Part shown: positions 1-7,898 of the stretch, piece after piece
Numbering within the stretch: the stretch's first letter is position 1
Layout of the letters: each line of letters begins with the position of its first letter
Origin: an uncultured Bacteroidota bacterium
GTDB taxonomy: Bacteria; Bacteroidota; Bacteroidia; Chitinophagales; Chitinophagaceae
Assembly (NCBI GenBank): GCA_903887415.1
Contig: CAISPO010000039.1
Span: 1-64,000 of the forward strand
DNA: 64,000 bases
Direction: 5' to 3'
Notes under the pieces: generated by a model
Database searches by the model: none
Told to the model about the DNA's origin: nothing
The model's input: only the letters and a program-made list of their open reading frames with translations
Made by a program: the position numbers and the translations under genes

Positions 1-107
1 GTATTAAATCCAGAATTTGGCGCAGTAACGGTTTGTTATTATTTTTACTACGTTTGAATAGCCCCATATTTTTGTGTTTTGGTCGTTCTTAACCAAAGGT
101 ATGGCCG
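1..107. other. No gene seen at window edge
   Basis: AT-rich sequence downstream of the collagen-like gene. I see no convincing open frame or hairpin here. It may be the edge of a gene that lies outside the window. Confidence 0.4.
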
Positions 108-815
108 CTATTCAGGCAAAAAAGTTTCGGATAGTTGTGGATTGTCATATTCTTTTTGAACAGCCATCACTTCGTTGTAGTCGTTCCAATCCGTATTCGG
201 ATGTGCCTGTCGTGCCGTTCCGCTGATGGTTACTATCTTAAAAGTATTAGACCCAGTCCAAACACTATTCGTTCCGTCATTCCAATAGAAACTGATGATT
301 ACAGAACCTGCTTGCATAGTAAATATGCTCACCGTGTAAGTTTGTGTTGTGGTTGGTGAAAAAATATAAGGCATCGCGAACCATTGACCGGGAGTAGTTG
401 ATGATTCCCAAAAACCTGCAACCATCCCATAATTTATAACCGCAGAAGTTACGTCGGGACAAGTCAAAGTTGCTAAGTTTATAAAACTCGGAGAACCATA
501 CCAAGTCCAACTTGAACTTGTTACTGTATAAGTTGTTGAATGTACATTAGCATTTCCTGTTGCTCCTGTTGCTCCTGTTGCTCCTGTTGCTCCTGTCGAA
601 CCCGTGGCTCCCGTAGCCCCGGTTGCACCCGTGGCTCCTTGCGCGCCAGTTGGCCCCATTGGGCCGACCGCCCCCGTTGCGCCATTAGTACCATTTGTTC
701 CATTTATGCCTGCCGCCCCCGTTGCGCCAGTGTCGCCTTTGTCTCCCTTTACGCAACTTCCTAAAGTTGCAACTAGCATTAAAAATGCTGCGATTCTTAC
801 CGTTGTCTTTTTCAT
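108..815 (-). CDS. Collagen-like repeat lipoprotein
   Basis: 235 residues. The N-terminus is a lipoprotein signal peptide with lipobox LGSC at residues 18-21, so the mature protein should be lipid-anchored at Cys21. Residues about 24-88 are an uninterrupted run of Gly-X-Y triplets ([12 protein letters not shown] and similar), the signature of bacterial collagen-like proteins that can form trimeric fibres. The remaining 145 residues are rich in Thr, Ser and aromatic residues and look like a beta-sandwich head of no family I recognise. The DNA for the triplets (about 552-745) is made of near-identical 9-bp units, so repeat number could vary by slippage. It sits in the AT-richer left segment and has no evident operon partner. 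Confidence 0.85.
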   Translation of the reverse strand: MKKTTVRIAAFLMLVATLGSCVKGDKGDTGATGAAGINGTNGTNGATGAVGPMGPTGAQGATGATGATGATGSTGATGATGATGATGNANVHSTTYTVTSSSWTWYGSPSFINLATLTCPDVTSAVINYGMVAGFWESSTTPGQWFAMPYIFSPTTTQTYTVSIFTMQAGSVIISFYWNDGTNSVWTGSNTFKIVTISGTARQAHPNTDWNDYNEVMAVQKEYDNPQLSETFLPE

Positions 816-867
816 TTGATTGTTGTTTGGTTATTGTGAAAAATAAAATAGCGTAACTGAAATTCTT

Positions 868-986
868 CTGCTGTTCAAGGCTCTCGAAAGCCATTACCGC
901 AAAAAGACACAGTTACGCCATATCAGGCGTATCGTAGTCCATTTCGTTTGCGGTAGTTGTAAACTTTCGAGATTTAGAACAGCAAC
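868..986. repeat. Nested imperfect inverted repeat (structured element)
   Basis: Four arm pairs nest inside each other: 868-876 with 978-986 (8 of 9 paired), 883-890 with 964-971 (8 of 8), 895-903 with 947-955 (9 of 9), and an inner hairpin 915-919 with 926-930 (ACGCC/GGCGT). Internal loops of 4-8 nt separate them. A second, competing 9-bp pairing joins 851-859 to 910-918. The element lies between the divergent genes at 815 and 1113. It could be a folded RNA, a recombination site or a decayed mobile-element end; the sequence does not decide. Confidence 0.55.
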
Positions 987-1112
987 TTCATGGTACAATA
1001 CAAAAATTGTAAAGTATGTTTATTCGTTTTTATCTAACCATATTTATACTTTTAAAGCCCGCTCAAAAAATACTCTTGAACGGGATAAATGTAATAATGT
1101 TTCAAATACATT

Positions 1113-2057
1113 GTGCGTAAAAATGCCGATTATTTTATGGATGATGACTTTAAAGAGTATCTAAATGGAGTGTTTGCAAATAATATACCGCCCGTATATC
1201 TTGATTTGTTGCGCGATATGGCTCCATTCAAAGACCATTTTGGCGATGCTGACGATAAGAACTTCAACCTGTTTACCGCATTACGCACACTCGCACAAAT
1301 ATTTCCAACAGAATTAGCGGACAAGTGGAACAATAAGGAAGAAGAAGAACATGAAGACATTAAAAAGGCAAATAGAAATCTTTACACTGCAATGTATTTA
1401 GAGTTACAGAACGCAAAACATATAGCCATAGAAATCAGGCTTAATGCCTCTATGACATTATTGAATTTGATTGAAGACGTAACGCTGCGATTTAATGATG
1501 AGATAATGCCCAACCAAGCAGTTTTTATTGAGCGAATAAAAAAAGACATTAAAAAATTAAAGAAAGAGAAAAAGGAAGAAGAAAAATATACTACCATAAA
1601 CATTCCATTATCAGACGATATGGTGCAAGAGGACGTATCTAGCCACCAAAAAACTTCCGTACTAAATAAAAATGCAGAATTTGAAATAAACCCTATTTGG
1701 AGACAAGGGATTGATAAGCTGAGTAAATTATCAACTATGCTCTACGAGGATGGATATACCGAACATTATGATTCATTCAAAAATATTTTTGATAAAAACT
1801 ACTCTATTCCTTGCAATTGGTTGAAAAGAAAAACATCATTTTTGTATCTACTCGGATTGTTATTCCCATTTGAGGATAACCTAAGTAGCGTTGTTCTGAA
1901 TTTAGTCTCTAAAATGGTAGTTTTTAAAAACGTAGGCGCGACCAAAAAACAACTGCAAACTCAGCTAGGACAAATTAAGCCTCTGTTTGATTTGCACCAA
2001 AGCAAGCTAAAGGAACAATACGTAGAAGTTCACTCTATTTACAGCATAGTATTTTAG
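1113..2057 (+). CDS. Hypothetical protein of the left accessory segment
   Basis: 314 residues if the GTG at 1113 is used; an in-frame ATG at 1137 is an equally good start. I recognise no family. The protein is charged and mostly helical in character, with a Lys/Glu-rich stretch near residues 145-165 that looks like a short coiled coil. There is no signal peptide and no clear membrane segment, so it is probably cytoplasmic. The gene is much richer in A and T than the chromosomal genes to the right, consistent with recent acquisition together with the neighbouring transposase gene. A possible terminator hairpin lies at 2175-2207. Confidence 0.7.
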   Translation: MRKNADYFMDDDFKEYLNGVFANNIPPVYLDLLRDMAPFKDHFGDADDKNFNLFTALRTLAQIFPTELADKWNNKEEEEHEDIKKANRNLYTAMYLELQNAKHIAIEIRLNASMTLLNLIEDVTLRFNDEIMPNQAVFIERIKKDIKKLKKEKKEEEKYTTINIPLSDDMVQEDVSSHQKTSVLNKNAEFEINPIWRQGIDKLSKLSTMLYEDGYTEHYDSFKNIFDKNYSIPCNWLKRKTSFLYLLGLLFPFEDNLSSVVLNLVSKMVVFKNVGATKKQLQTQLGQIKPLFDLHQSKLKEQYVEVHSIYSIVF

Positions 2058-2478
2058 CCATCAAGACATTTCAAGTAATTTCAAGACATTTTCAAGTCTT
2101 GGAAAATCTATATCCAGTTTTGCCCCTTCTAGCCGTTTTCGTACTACTACTTTTGTTCTGACAATCAGCAATAAAAAATCCGACCTGTTTGCGCAGAATC
2201 GGATTTTAAAATATTGGCTTGTATTCTTTTTGTAGGAGAGCAAGTCAATGAGACCTTGAAACCGTTGATGTTTGGGAGACTACCGTTTGTATGGCAAGAC
2301 CCAAACATTGACGGGATAAAGGTACGGAAATCCATTTTTCTTAACAAAAAATCTGTTGAAAAATCCAAGAAAGTCAACAACTCTGGCACGTAATTTGGAA
2401 TATACAATGTACATACGCGAGAAAAGTAAGGTTGATAACAGGGGATTTGATAAACAGACAGGCGAATGAACAACAGAA
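2058..2478. other. Gene-free gap with short repeats and a hairpin
   Basis: 421 bases between the hypothetical gene and the transposase. It opens with a short direct repeat of CAAGACATTT (about 2063 and 2085) and contains the hairpin at 2175-2207. A start-less open frame of about 70 codons runs on the plus strand from about 2173 to 2390; I could not assign it. Minus-strand frames here overlap the transposase start and are probably not genes. Confidence 0.45.
2175..2207 (+). terminator. Possible transcription terminator
   Basis: A perfect 9-bp stem, AAAATCCGA at 2175-2183 and TCGGATTTT at 2199-2207, encloses a 15-nt loop. The U-rich 3' arm and the position after the gene ending at 2057 fit a terminator. 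The AT-rich stem makes the call tentative. Confidence 0.45.
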
Positions 2479-3378
2479 ATGAATAAGTTAAGTATTGCCA
2501 AACGTGCCAAAGTAGTGCGTTTATTAGTCGAAGGAAGCAGTCTTCGCACTATCTCAAGAGCAGAGGACTTATCAATTAATACCGTTACAAGCATCCTCGT
2601 TGCAGTCGGTAAAGCCTGCCTCCAATTCCACAACGATACAGTTGTAAATATCCCCGCTAAAATCGTTCAGGCAGATGAAATTTGGTCGTTCGTTTACGCC
2701 AAAGAAAAGAACAAAGAATATTGCAAATATGGCGGTGTGGACGGCATGGGCAACGCTTGGACTTGGGTCGGCATGGATGCCGATACCAAACTTGTAATCG
2801 GTTGGCTCGTTGGAGACCGTGAAGCAGATACAGCCAATGAGTTTATGCGCGACATGGCTTCACGTTTAAAGCACCGGGTACAACTTACAACGGACGGGCA
2901 TAAGCCTTACCTGAAAGCCGTTGAGGACGCTTTCGAGGATGAAATAGACTACTCCATGCTTATCAAAATTTACGGCAAAGCGGAAGGTACAGACGAAAAC
3001 GAAAGACGCTACAGCCCCGCTACTTGCACAGGCTCTAAAAAAGTATGGGTGTCTGGTGACCCAAATCCTGCGCTAATTTCCACCAGCTATGTTGAACGCC
3101 AAAACCTGACAATGCGCATGAGCATGAGACGCTTTACCCGCCTCACAAACGCTTTCTCTAAGAAGTTGGAAAACCATATCTGCGCCATCGCACTCCATTA
3201 CGCTTACTACAACTTTTGCCGCATCCACAAAACCCTGCGCGTTACTCCTGCTATGGAAGCGAAAATCGCAACCCGCCCCATGACTATCGAAGATTTAGTA
3301 CGTATCGGTTATGCTGACGAAATAGCTAAAGAAGAAAAACGATTGGCAAGACGCTTGCGATACTCGGTTACTCACTAA
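2479..3378 (+). CDS. IS1-like DDE transposase (single ORF)
   Basis: 299 residues. A helix-turn-helix-like N-terminus (about residues 5-45, including SLRTISRAEDLSINTVTSIL) precedes a DDE domain. Candidate catalytic residues are the Asp in QADEIW (about residue 67), the Asp in TTDGHKPYL (about residue 137) and the Glu in SYVERQN (about residue 211). The sequence resembles the IS1-like transposases seen in many Bacteroidota and Cyanobacteria, where one ORF replaces the frameshifted InsA-InsB pair of classical IS1. I found no convincing terminal inverted repeats or target duplication, so an intact element cannot be shown. The frame is complete. It supports the view that 1-4.2 kb is acquired DNA. 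Confidence 0.8.
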   Translation: MNKLSIAKRAKVVRLLVEGSSLRTISRAEDLSINTVTSILVAVGKACLQFHNDTVVNIPAKIVQADEIWSFVYAKEKNKEYCKYGGVDGMGNAWTWVGMDADTKLVIGWLVGDREADTANEFMRDMASRLKHRVQLTTDGHKPYLKAVEDAFEDEIDYSMLIKIYGKAEGTDENERRYSPATCTGSKKVWVSGDPNPALISTSYVERQNLTMRMSMRRFTRLTNAFSKKLENHICAIALHYAYYNFCRIHKTLRVTPAMEAKIATRPMTIEDLVRIGYADEIAKEEKRLARRLRYSVTH

Positions 3379-3385
3379 AAATTTA

Positions 3386-3408
3386 AGGCTGCATCGAGCA
3401 GCCTTTTT
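3386..3408 (+). terminator. Rho-independent terminator after the transposase
   Basis: A 7-bp stem, AGGCTGC at 3386-3392 and GCAGCCT at 3398-3404, has a 5-nt loop and is followed by a run of Ts. It lies 8 bp after the transposase stop codon. Confidence 0.8.
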
Positions 3409-3437
3409 ATTACTTTCGTTTGTAAAAACGCATTAAA

Positions 3438-3572
3438 ATGGACAAAGAAACAACCACACCGCAAGAATCTGCCCAAACTCCAATAAGCGATGAAATGATA
3501 CGAGAGGCACTAAAATCCTTTATTAGGACAGAAGTGGAAAGTATTTTGAGAGAACATAAGTTGATACCATAA
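3438..3572 (+). CDS. Small 44-residue hypothetical protein
   Basis: ATG at 3438 opens a 44-codon frame ending in TAA at 3570. The N-terminal 17 residues are Thr/Pro/Gln-rich. The rest is a single charged amphipathic helix (SDEMIREALKSF onward). It begins after the transposase terminator and ends 5 bp before the convergent membrane-protein gene. No family is recognised. The composition looks protein-like but its length makes it uncertain. Confidence 0.45.
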   Translation: MDKETTTPQESAQTPISDEMIREALKSFIRTEVESILREHKLIP

Positions 3573-3576
3573 ACGC

Positions 3577-4065
3577 CTAATTGGTATCAGGCGTAACGAC
3601 CAATGCGCCAATCCCCAAAACGACAAAGAAGAATACCCTGAAAAAAAACGCAATCCAAGCAAATTTTTCAAACGTGAACTTGCCGTAATAGGCTATAAGT
3701 GTAAATATTGTCAAATAAACTAGAGAATCAATAAATACTGCCAACCAAAACCCAGACGAACTAGTTGATATATCTGTACCCATCTTCACATTCATAATTT
3801 TTAGTGCCGCAACCGCAGACCCCCATTCAAGTAGATACCATATTAAAGTCGGAACAAAACAAAATGCCAAAACATACCACCACTCCATATGTACTATATT
3901 GTTGAAGAAATAATAAAGTATCATAAACCAGCAAGGCATAAAAAAAATTAAACTTCCCACAACGCCTATTACAGGCAATGGCAGTTCCTTTAGTTCTTTA
4001 ATCCAACTCAAATCAAATAATATTTTGTAAGCAATGTACAAAAATATTAATACCCCAATAGTCAT
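3577..4065 (-). CDS. Polytopic membrane protein of unknown function
   Basis: 162 residues with about four or five hydrophobic segments: residues 1-15, 30-55, 62-80, 105-125 and 130-155. The sequence is dominated by Phe, Ile, Leu and Trp. The layout and the conserved-looking Asp in FIDSLVY recall small membrane proteins of the RDD type, but I cannot assign it firmly. It is the last gene of the AT-rich left segment before the interrupted cyclase, and it points away from it. Confidence 0.65.
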   Translation of the reverse strand: MTIGVLIFLYIAYKILFDLSWIKELKELPLPVIGVVGSLIFFMPCWFMILYYFFNNIVHMEWWYVLAFCFVPTLIWYLLEWGSAVAALKIMNVKMGTDISTSSSGFWLAVFIDSLVYLTIFTLIAYYGKFTFEKFAWIAFFFRVFFFVVLGIGALVVTPDTN

Positions 4066-4232
4066 TTACTTTTTATTTTGCCTTGTGGATTAAAATGCGG
4101 TAGGAAAACTTTGAATGAACAAAAAGGCGCGAACTTGTTAAAAAACTTTAACCTTCAAACTGAGACACTACCGTAAAATTAGAGAACTATCGTTTTTATA
4201 TCATCTCCAATATCGCTTATACACTTGCATGG

Positions 4233-5510
4233 ATGATACACGCCTTATGGTTCGGCGCCTTTTTCTACCTTGGCGTATATGCTTTAATGTGGTTCCAGGT
4301 AATAAGCGTCGGTTCCCATGTATTGGAAATTGTACTGAACAGGGGCGGGCGCCATGAGGCGGCTATGATATTGGGCATGCTGGAAGTCATCGTGCACCAG
4401 GTATTGGCTACTTATCTGATAGGATGGGGAGCTGGCTTTCAATATATTATATTGGCAATAATGCTGTTCCCTTTCTTAAAGCATGATACCACGTGGCTGG
4501 TAAAAGGCTTCCTTGCGCTGGCCTGTATCAGCAGTTTTCTGTACCTGGAGATCAACATAAAAAACCAACTTCCTGTATATACGCTTAGCCATACTTCGGA
4601 AATGGTATTCAATTACTCCAATATCGTTTTATGTTTCCTGTTCATGGCAACATGGGGCTCCTTCCTTACCATAGCCGTGCAGCGTACAGAAACCATACTC
4701 ATGGAGCGCAATAAGGCCGTATATACAGCCGAGAAAGCAACCGAACAAGCAGAACTGCAACGCCAACTGGAAGTCAAGGAACGCGATATGGAGATATACC
4801 GCCTTCGCAATGTGGAGCTAAAGCACAGCTTTGACGAGATAGCCCGGCGTAATGAAATGATTGAAGAAGAGAAAAGAAGGTCTGAAGCGCTTCTACTGAA
4901 TATCCTACCCGAAGAAGCAGCAAGGGAGTTGCTGAAAGAAGGATTTACCCGAAGCCGCAAATATGATCTCGTAACCGTAATGTTTACCGATTTCGTAGGC
5001 TTTACACAAATAGCCGAAACACTGAAAGCCGAAGACCTGGTGCTTAGAGTGGATAAATATTTTCGCGCGTTTGATGAGATCACATTGAAGTATGGCGTAG
5101 AAAAAATAAAGACAATTGGCGATGCGTACATGTGCGCAGGCGGCTTGCCTGCAATAAACAGCACTAACCCCATGGACGTGCTGAACGCAGCTATCGATAT
5201 GATGAAATATATGGATGATGAGCATGACCATCTGTTCAAAATAAGAGTGGGTATGCATACAGGCCCGGTAGTAGCAGGAGTAGTCGGCAAACATAAATTC
5301 CAATACGACATCTGGGGAGATGCTGTGAATATTGCCGCGAGAATGGAGCAAAACTCTATACCTGGCCGAATTAATATATCGGGCGCTACCTTTGAGTTGG
5401 TGAAGGATTATTTTGATTGCGAGTACCGCGGCAAAATTGAAGCAAAGAACAAAGGCGAAATGGAAATGTATTTTGTGAACGGCAAAACGAAAAACGAAAT
5501 TATTACGTAA
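4233..5510 (+). CDS. Adenylyl cyclase with membrane sensor domain, 5' end irregular
   Basis: 425 residues from the first ATG. About five or six membrane helices (residues 1-150) are followed by a coiled coil (about 150-230) and a class III cyclase domain (about 240-415). Metal-binding Asps are in MFTDFVGFT and TIGDAYM. The Lys before TIGD and the Asp in YDIWGD are the residues that select ATP, so the product should be cAMP. NIAARME carries the transition-state Asn and Arg. The frame stays open upstream to 4164 and reads as membrane helix (FYIISNIAYTLAW), yet has no ATG, GTG or TTG between 4164 and 4232. The true N-terminus is therefore missing or starts unusually. This fits loss of about 20-30 codons at the edge of the left segment. 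Confidence 0.85.
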   Translation: MIHALWFGAFFYLGVYALMWFQVISVGSHVLEIVLNRGGRHEAAMILGMLEVIVHQVLATYLIGWGAGFQYIILAIMLFPFLKHDTTWLVKGFLALACISSFLYLEINIKNQLPVYTLSHTSEMVFNYSNIVLCFLFMATWGSFLTIAVQRTETILMERNKAVYTAEKATEQAELQRQLEVKERDMEIYRLRNVELKHSFDEIARRNEMIEEEKRRSEALLLNILPEEAARELLKEGFTRSRKYDLVTVMFTDFVGFTQIAETLKAEDLVLRVDKYFRAFDEITLKYGVEKIKTIGDAYMCAGGLPAINSTNPMDVLNAAIDMMKYMDDEHDHLFKIRVGMHTGPVVAGVVGKHKFQYDIWGDAVNIAARMEQNSIPGRINISGATFELVKDYFDCEYRGKIEAKNKGEMEMYFVNGKTKNEIIT

Positions 5511-5559
5511 TTGAAGAGCGCGGTACTATTTTTTCGCCTGATCTAATAAAAGTTACTAG

Positions 5560-6249
5560 TTGAAAAATAAATCAAGGAACATACTGCCAAGCATTCTCAT
5601 CTGCATGACACTGCTACAACTAATAGGCTGCATGACCTCGAAAAAGGCGACTGTAAAAAGCCTCGCCAAAATAGAAAACATTAAACCGTTAGACGCAATA
5701 ATAGTACCTGGCATACCCTTCAATAACGGCAACTGGGATTCCGTAATGAAGGGTCGCGTTTTGTGGTCTTACATTTTATACAAAAAAGGCTACGCAAAAA
5801 ATGTGATCTACTCTGGCTCCGCAGTATATAGCCCGTATTATGAAGGCCGTATTATGGGCTTATACGCAGAGCAACTGGGTATTCCGCGGGCACATATATT
5901 TTGTGAAATATGGGCGAGACACAGCACAGAAAATGTTTACTATTCTTACCTGCTGGCCAAACAACATGGGTTTAAATCAATAGGTTTGGCAACTGATCCT
6001 TTTCAGTCATCTTTATTGCGCCGCTTCACGCGTAAGCGGTTTGAAACACATGTGTGGCACTTACCCATGAATACGGATTCATTAGCGGCCTACAACCATT
6101 TATCCCCCAAAATAAACCCTGCTTCTGCCGCAGCGGACAGCTTTATCTCCATCACAGAAAGTGAATCTTTCTGGAAACGCCTTGGCGGCACAATGGGAAA
6201 AGGCATTGACTGGAAACAGTATCCTGACCGAAAAGTGCCGAAACTATGA
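5560..6249 (+). CDS. YdcF/SanA-like DUF218 lipoprotein
   Basis: 229 residues from a TTG codon. This start is preferred over the ATG at 5605 because it gives a full lipoprotein signal peptide with lipobox LIGC (residues 21-24). The rest matches the DUF218 family (YdcF, SanA, ElyC): DAIIVPG near residue 45, a GYAKNVIYSGSAV stretch, and a conserved ARHSTENVYYSYLLAK motif near residue 128. Members act at the cell envelope and ElyC affects lipid-carrier supply, but the reaction here is unknown. It begins 50 bp after the cyclase. Confidence 0.8.
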   Translation: MKNKSRNILPSILICMTLLQLIGCMTSKKATVKSLAKIENIKPLDAIIVPGIPFNNGNWDSVMKGRVLWSYILYKKGYAKNVIYSGSAVYSPYYEGRIMGLYAEQLGIPRAHIFCEIWARHSTENVYYSYLLAKQHGFKSIGLATDPFQSSLLRRFTRKRFETHVWHLPMNTDSLAAYNHLSPKINPASAAADSFISITESESFWKRLGGTMGKGIDWKQYPDRKVPKL

Positions 6250-6321
6250 TCATTATTTCAGCTGACCATTATCATCTTCCTCGCGGCACGGGTTTTATAG
6301 TTTTATGATAAATAATCCCAA

Positions 6322-6795
6322 ATGGAAAAGAACAATAAAAAAGAATCATTACCAGGGTACCCGCACTACCCTGCCAATGAAGACATTACCAATGCCGGCA
6401 ACAACAATGGAGAACAGCTACTGCCCGGTGAAGATAAGCTCGTCAACAAAACCGATAACCTGAACAACCAGGCGCCAGATACCCGGTTCGTATCCGGTAC
6501 AGATGCAGACGTTACTGATGAAGACCTGCGGATGCTCGATGCCGCGGAACAAAATATGGATAGCACAGACAGTGCCAGCCTGCAGCGGTCTGCCCTTGAC
6601 AACGTGGACGACGATGGCGACCCCCTCAACGAAAAAGGCAGCCTGAACATGGATATGACCGGTGAAGACCTGGATATACCCGGCAGCAGCGCCGATGATG
6701 CCGACGAAATCATAGGCGAAGAAGACGAAGAAAACAACTACTACAGCCTCGGCGGCGACCTCCACGAAAGCCAGGAAGAAAATAAAGGAGAATAA
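6322..6795 (+). CDS. Acidic low-complexity protein
   Basis: 157 residues, strikingly rich in Asp, Glu, Asn and Gly, with very few hydrophobic residues and no signal peptide. It is probably soluble and largely disordered. Segments such as DVTDEDLRMLDAAEQ and MTGEDLDIPGSSADDADEI suggest short helices in a disordered chain. The start ATG follows the preceding stop by 72 bp and has no strong Shine-Dalgarno sequence, as is common in Bacteroidota. No function can be assigned. Confidence 0.7.
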   Translation: MEKNNKKESLPGYPHYPANEDITNAGNNNGEQLLPGEDKLVNKTDNLNNQAPDTRFVSGTDADVTDEDLRMLDAAEQNMDSTDSASLQRSALDNVDDDGDPLNEKGSLNMDMTGEDLDIPGSSADDADEIIGEEDEENNYYSLGGDLHESQEENKGE

Positions 6796-6832
6796 GCCCT
6801 ATATTTAGCCTTATTAGCTACAATAGGCGCTG

Positions 6833-7879
6833 TTGAAAAGGGTATCATCGTTAGACTATCTGCGCGGCCTGGCCGCATTTGGCATAGTGGCATTCCACTA
6901 TAAAATGTGGCTGACCGGCCTCATAATGACCAACACATTTTTAGGCAAAGCAGGCATATATGGGGTATCTGTTTTCTACGTGTTGAGTGGCCTCACACTT
7001 TTCCATGTCTATTATGACAAGATCGGCACCCCTTCCCGGAAGGGGATAACAGACTTTACCATCAAGCGTATTTTCAGAATATTCCCTTTGCTCTGGCTGC
7101 TGAGCATTGCCACAATGCTGCTGCATAGAGATGACTATACAACCCAAAACATTATCCTTAGTTTCACCGGTTTGTTCGGTTTATGGCACTGGGATGATAC
7201 TATAATATATGGCGCATGGTCCATAGGAAATGAACTTGTGTTTTATATCTTCTTCCCCGTGTTTATTTTCTTATCTCACAAACCCCGGATATGGCTTGTG
7301 TTATTTACAATGGCCATGTTGCTGCTATATTTATGGTTTGCGTTTCTCTATATGTACAAAGCAATAGCCGAAGGAAATTTCTGGGAGGCTTATACCAATC
7401 CTTTGAACAATGTCTTTTTATTTCTTGGCGGCTATCTTATTGGCCTTTTTACTGTGCATATAGCTGTGCCCAGGGCAATGACCATATCCCTTGCGGTTGT
7501 GGCTTCATGTATATTTATTTGGCTGCCTGTAAGCGGCGACGCTACTCACCTCATAGTGGGCTGGTACAGGGTAATATTTACCGTCCTGTGCTTTGCTATT
7601 TGTTTTGCCTTTTACAAAACCGATTTCGGGCTGCCCATACCGCTTCACAGAATCTTTGAAAAATTAGGCGAGATCAGCTACTGTCTTTACCTCGTGCACC
7701 CCTTGCTGTGGTATGTCTTATCTCACCAGTTTGGCAAATATATCTCCGGACTTAGTATCCCGTTCAAAGTACTGACAGGTTTTTCGCTCAGCATCCTCAT
7801 TGCCTGGGCCATTTATCAGCTATTCGAAAAGCCCTTTATGAAAGCAGGCAAACGGGTATCCGAAATGCTGGCCCGTTAA
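6833..7879 (+). CDS. Membrane acyltransferase, family 3
   Basis: 348 residues from a TTG start that places the family's usual N-terminus (SSLDYLRGLAAFGIVAFHY) at residues 4-22. The His of AFHY is the family's conserved catalytic candidate. About ten membrane helices follow, and the C-terminus has the typical LGEISYCLYLVHPL motif at about residues 278-291. Family members move acetyl or other acyl groups onto exported glycans, lipids or peptidoglycan. The substrate is unknown. It starts 37 bp after the acidic-protein gene and may be cotranscribed with it. Confidence 0.88.
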   Translation: MKRVSSLDYLRGLAAFGIVAFHYKMWLTGLIMTNTFLGKAGIYGVSVFYVLSGLTLFHVYYDKIGTPSRKGITDFTIKRIFRIFPLLWLLSIATMLLHRDDYTTQNIILSFTGLFGLWHWDDTIIYGAWSIGNELVFYIFFPVFIFLSHKPRIWLVLFTMAMLLLYLWFAFLYMYKAIAEGNFWEAYTNPLNNVFLFLGGYLIGLFTVHIAVPRAMTISLAVVASCIFIWLPVSGDATHLIVGWYRVIFTVLCFAICFAFYKTDFGLPIPLHRIFEKLGEISYCLYLVHPLLWYVLSHQFGKYISGLSIPFKVLTGFSLSILIAWAIYQLFEKPFMKAGKRVSEMLAR

Positions 7880-7898
7880 TGGCATAACCTATCTCTTA

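Noticed and set aside
868..986. Integron attC site
   Set aside because: The nested stems look similar, but no matching core sites (GTTRRRY / RYYYAAC pair) are clear at the ends and no integrase or cassette row is seen.
2165..2633. Minus-strand frames of 102 and 117 residues before the transposase
   Set aside because: The longer one overlaps the transposase start, and neither shows recognisable motifs.
2208..3440. Terminal inverted repeats for the IS1-like transposase
   Set aside because: No pair of matching ends could be found by eye on either side, and the hairpin after the gene is better explained as a terminator.
3572..3593. Hairpin ACGCC/GGCGT like the one at 915-930
   Set aside because: It encodes the C-terminus of the minus-strand membrane protein; the similarity with 915-930 is short enough to be chance.
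4613..5311. 232-residue minus-strand frame under the cyclase
   Set aside because: Ser-rich shadow of the cyclase, whose catalytic motifs are on the plus strand.
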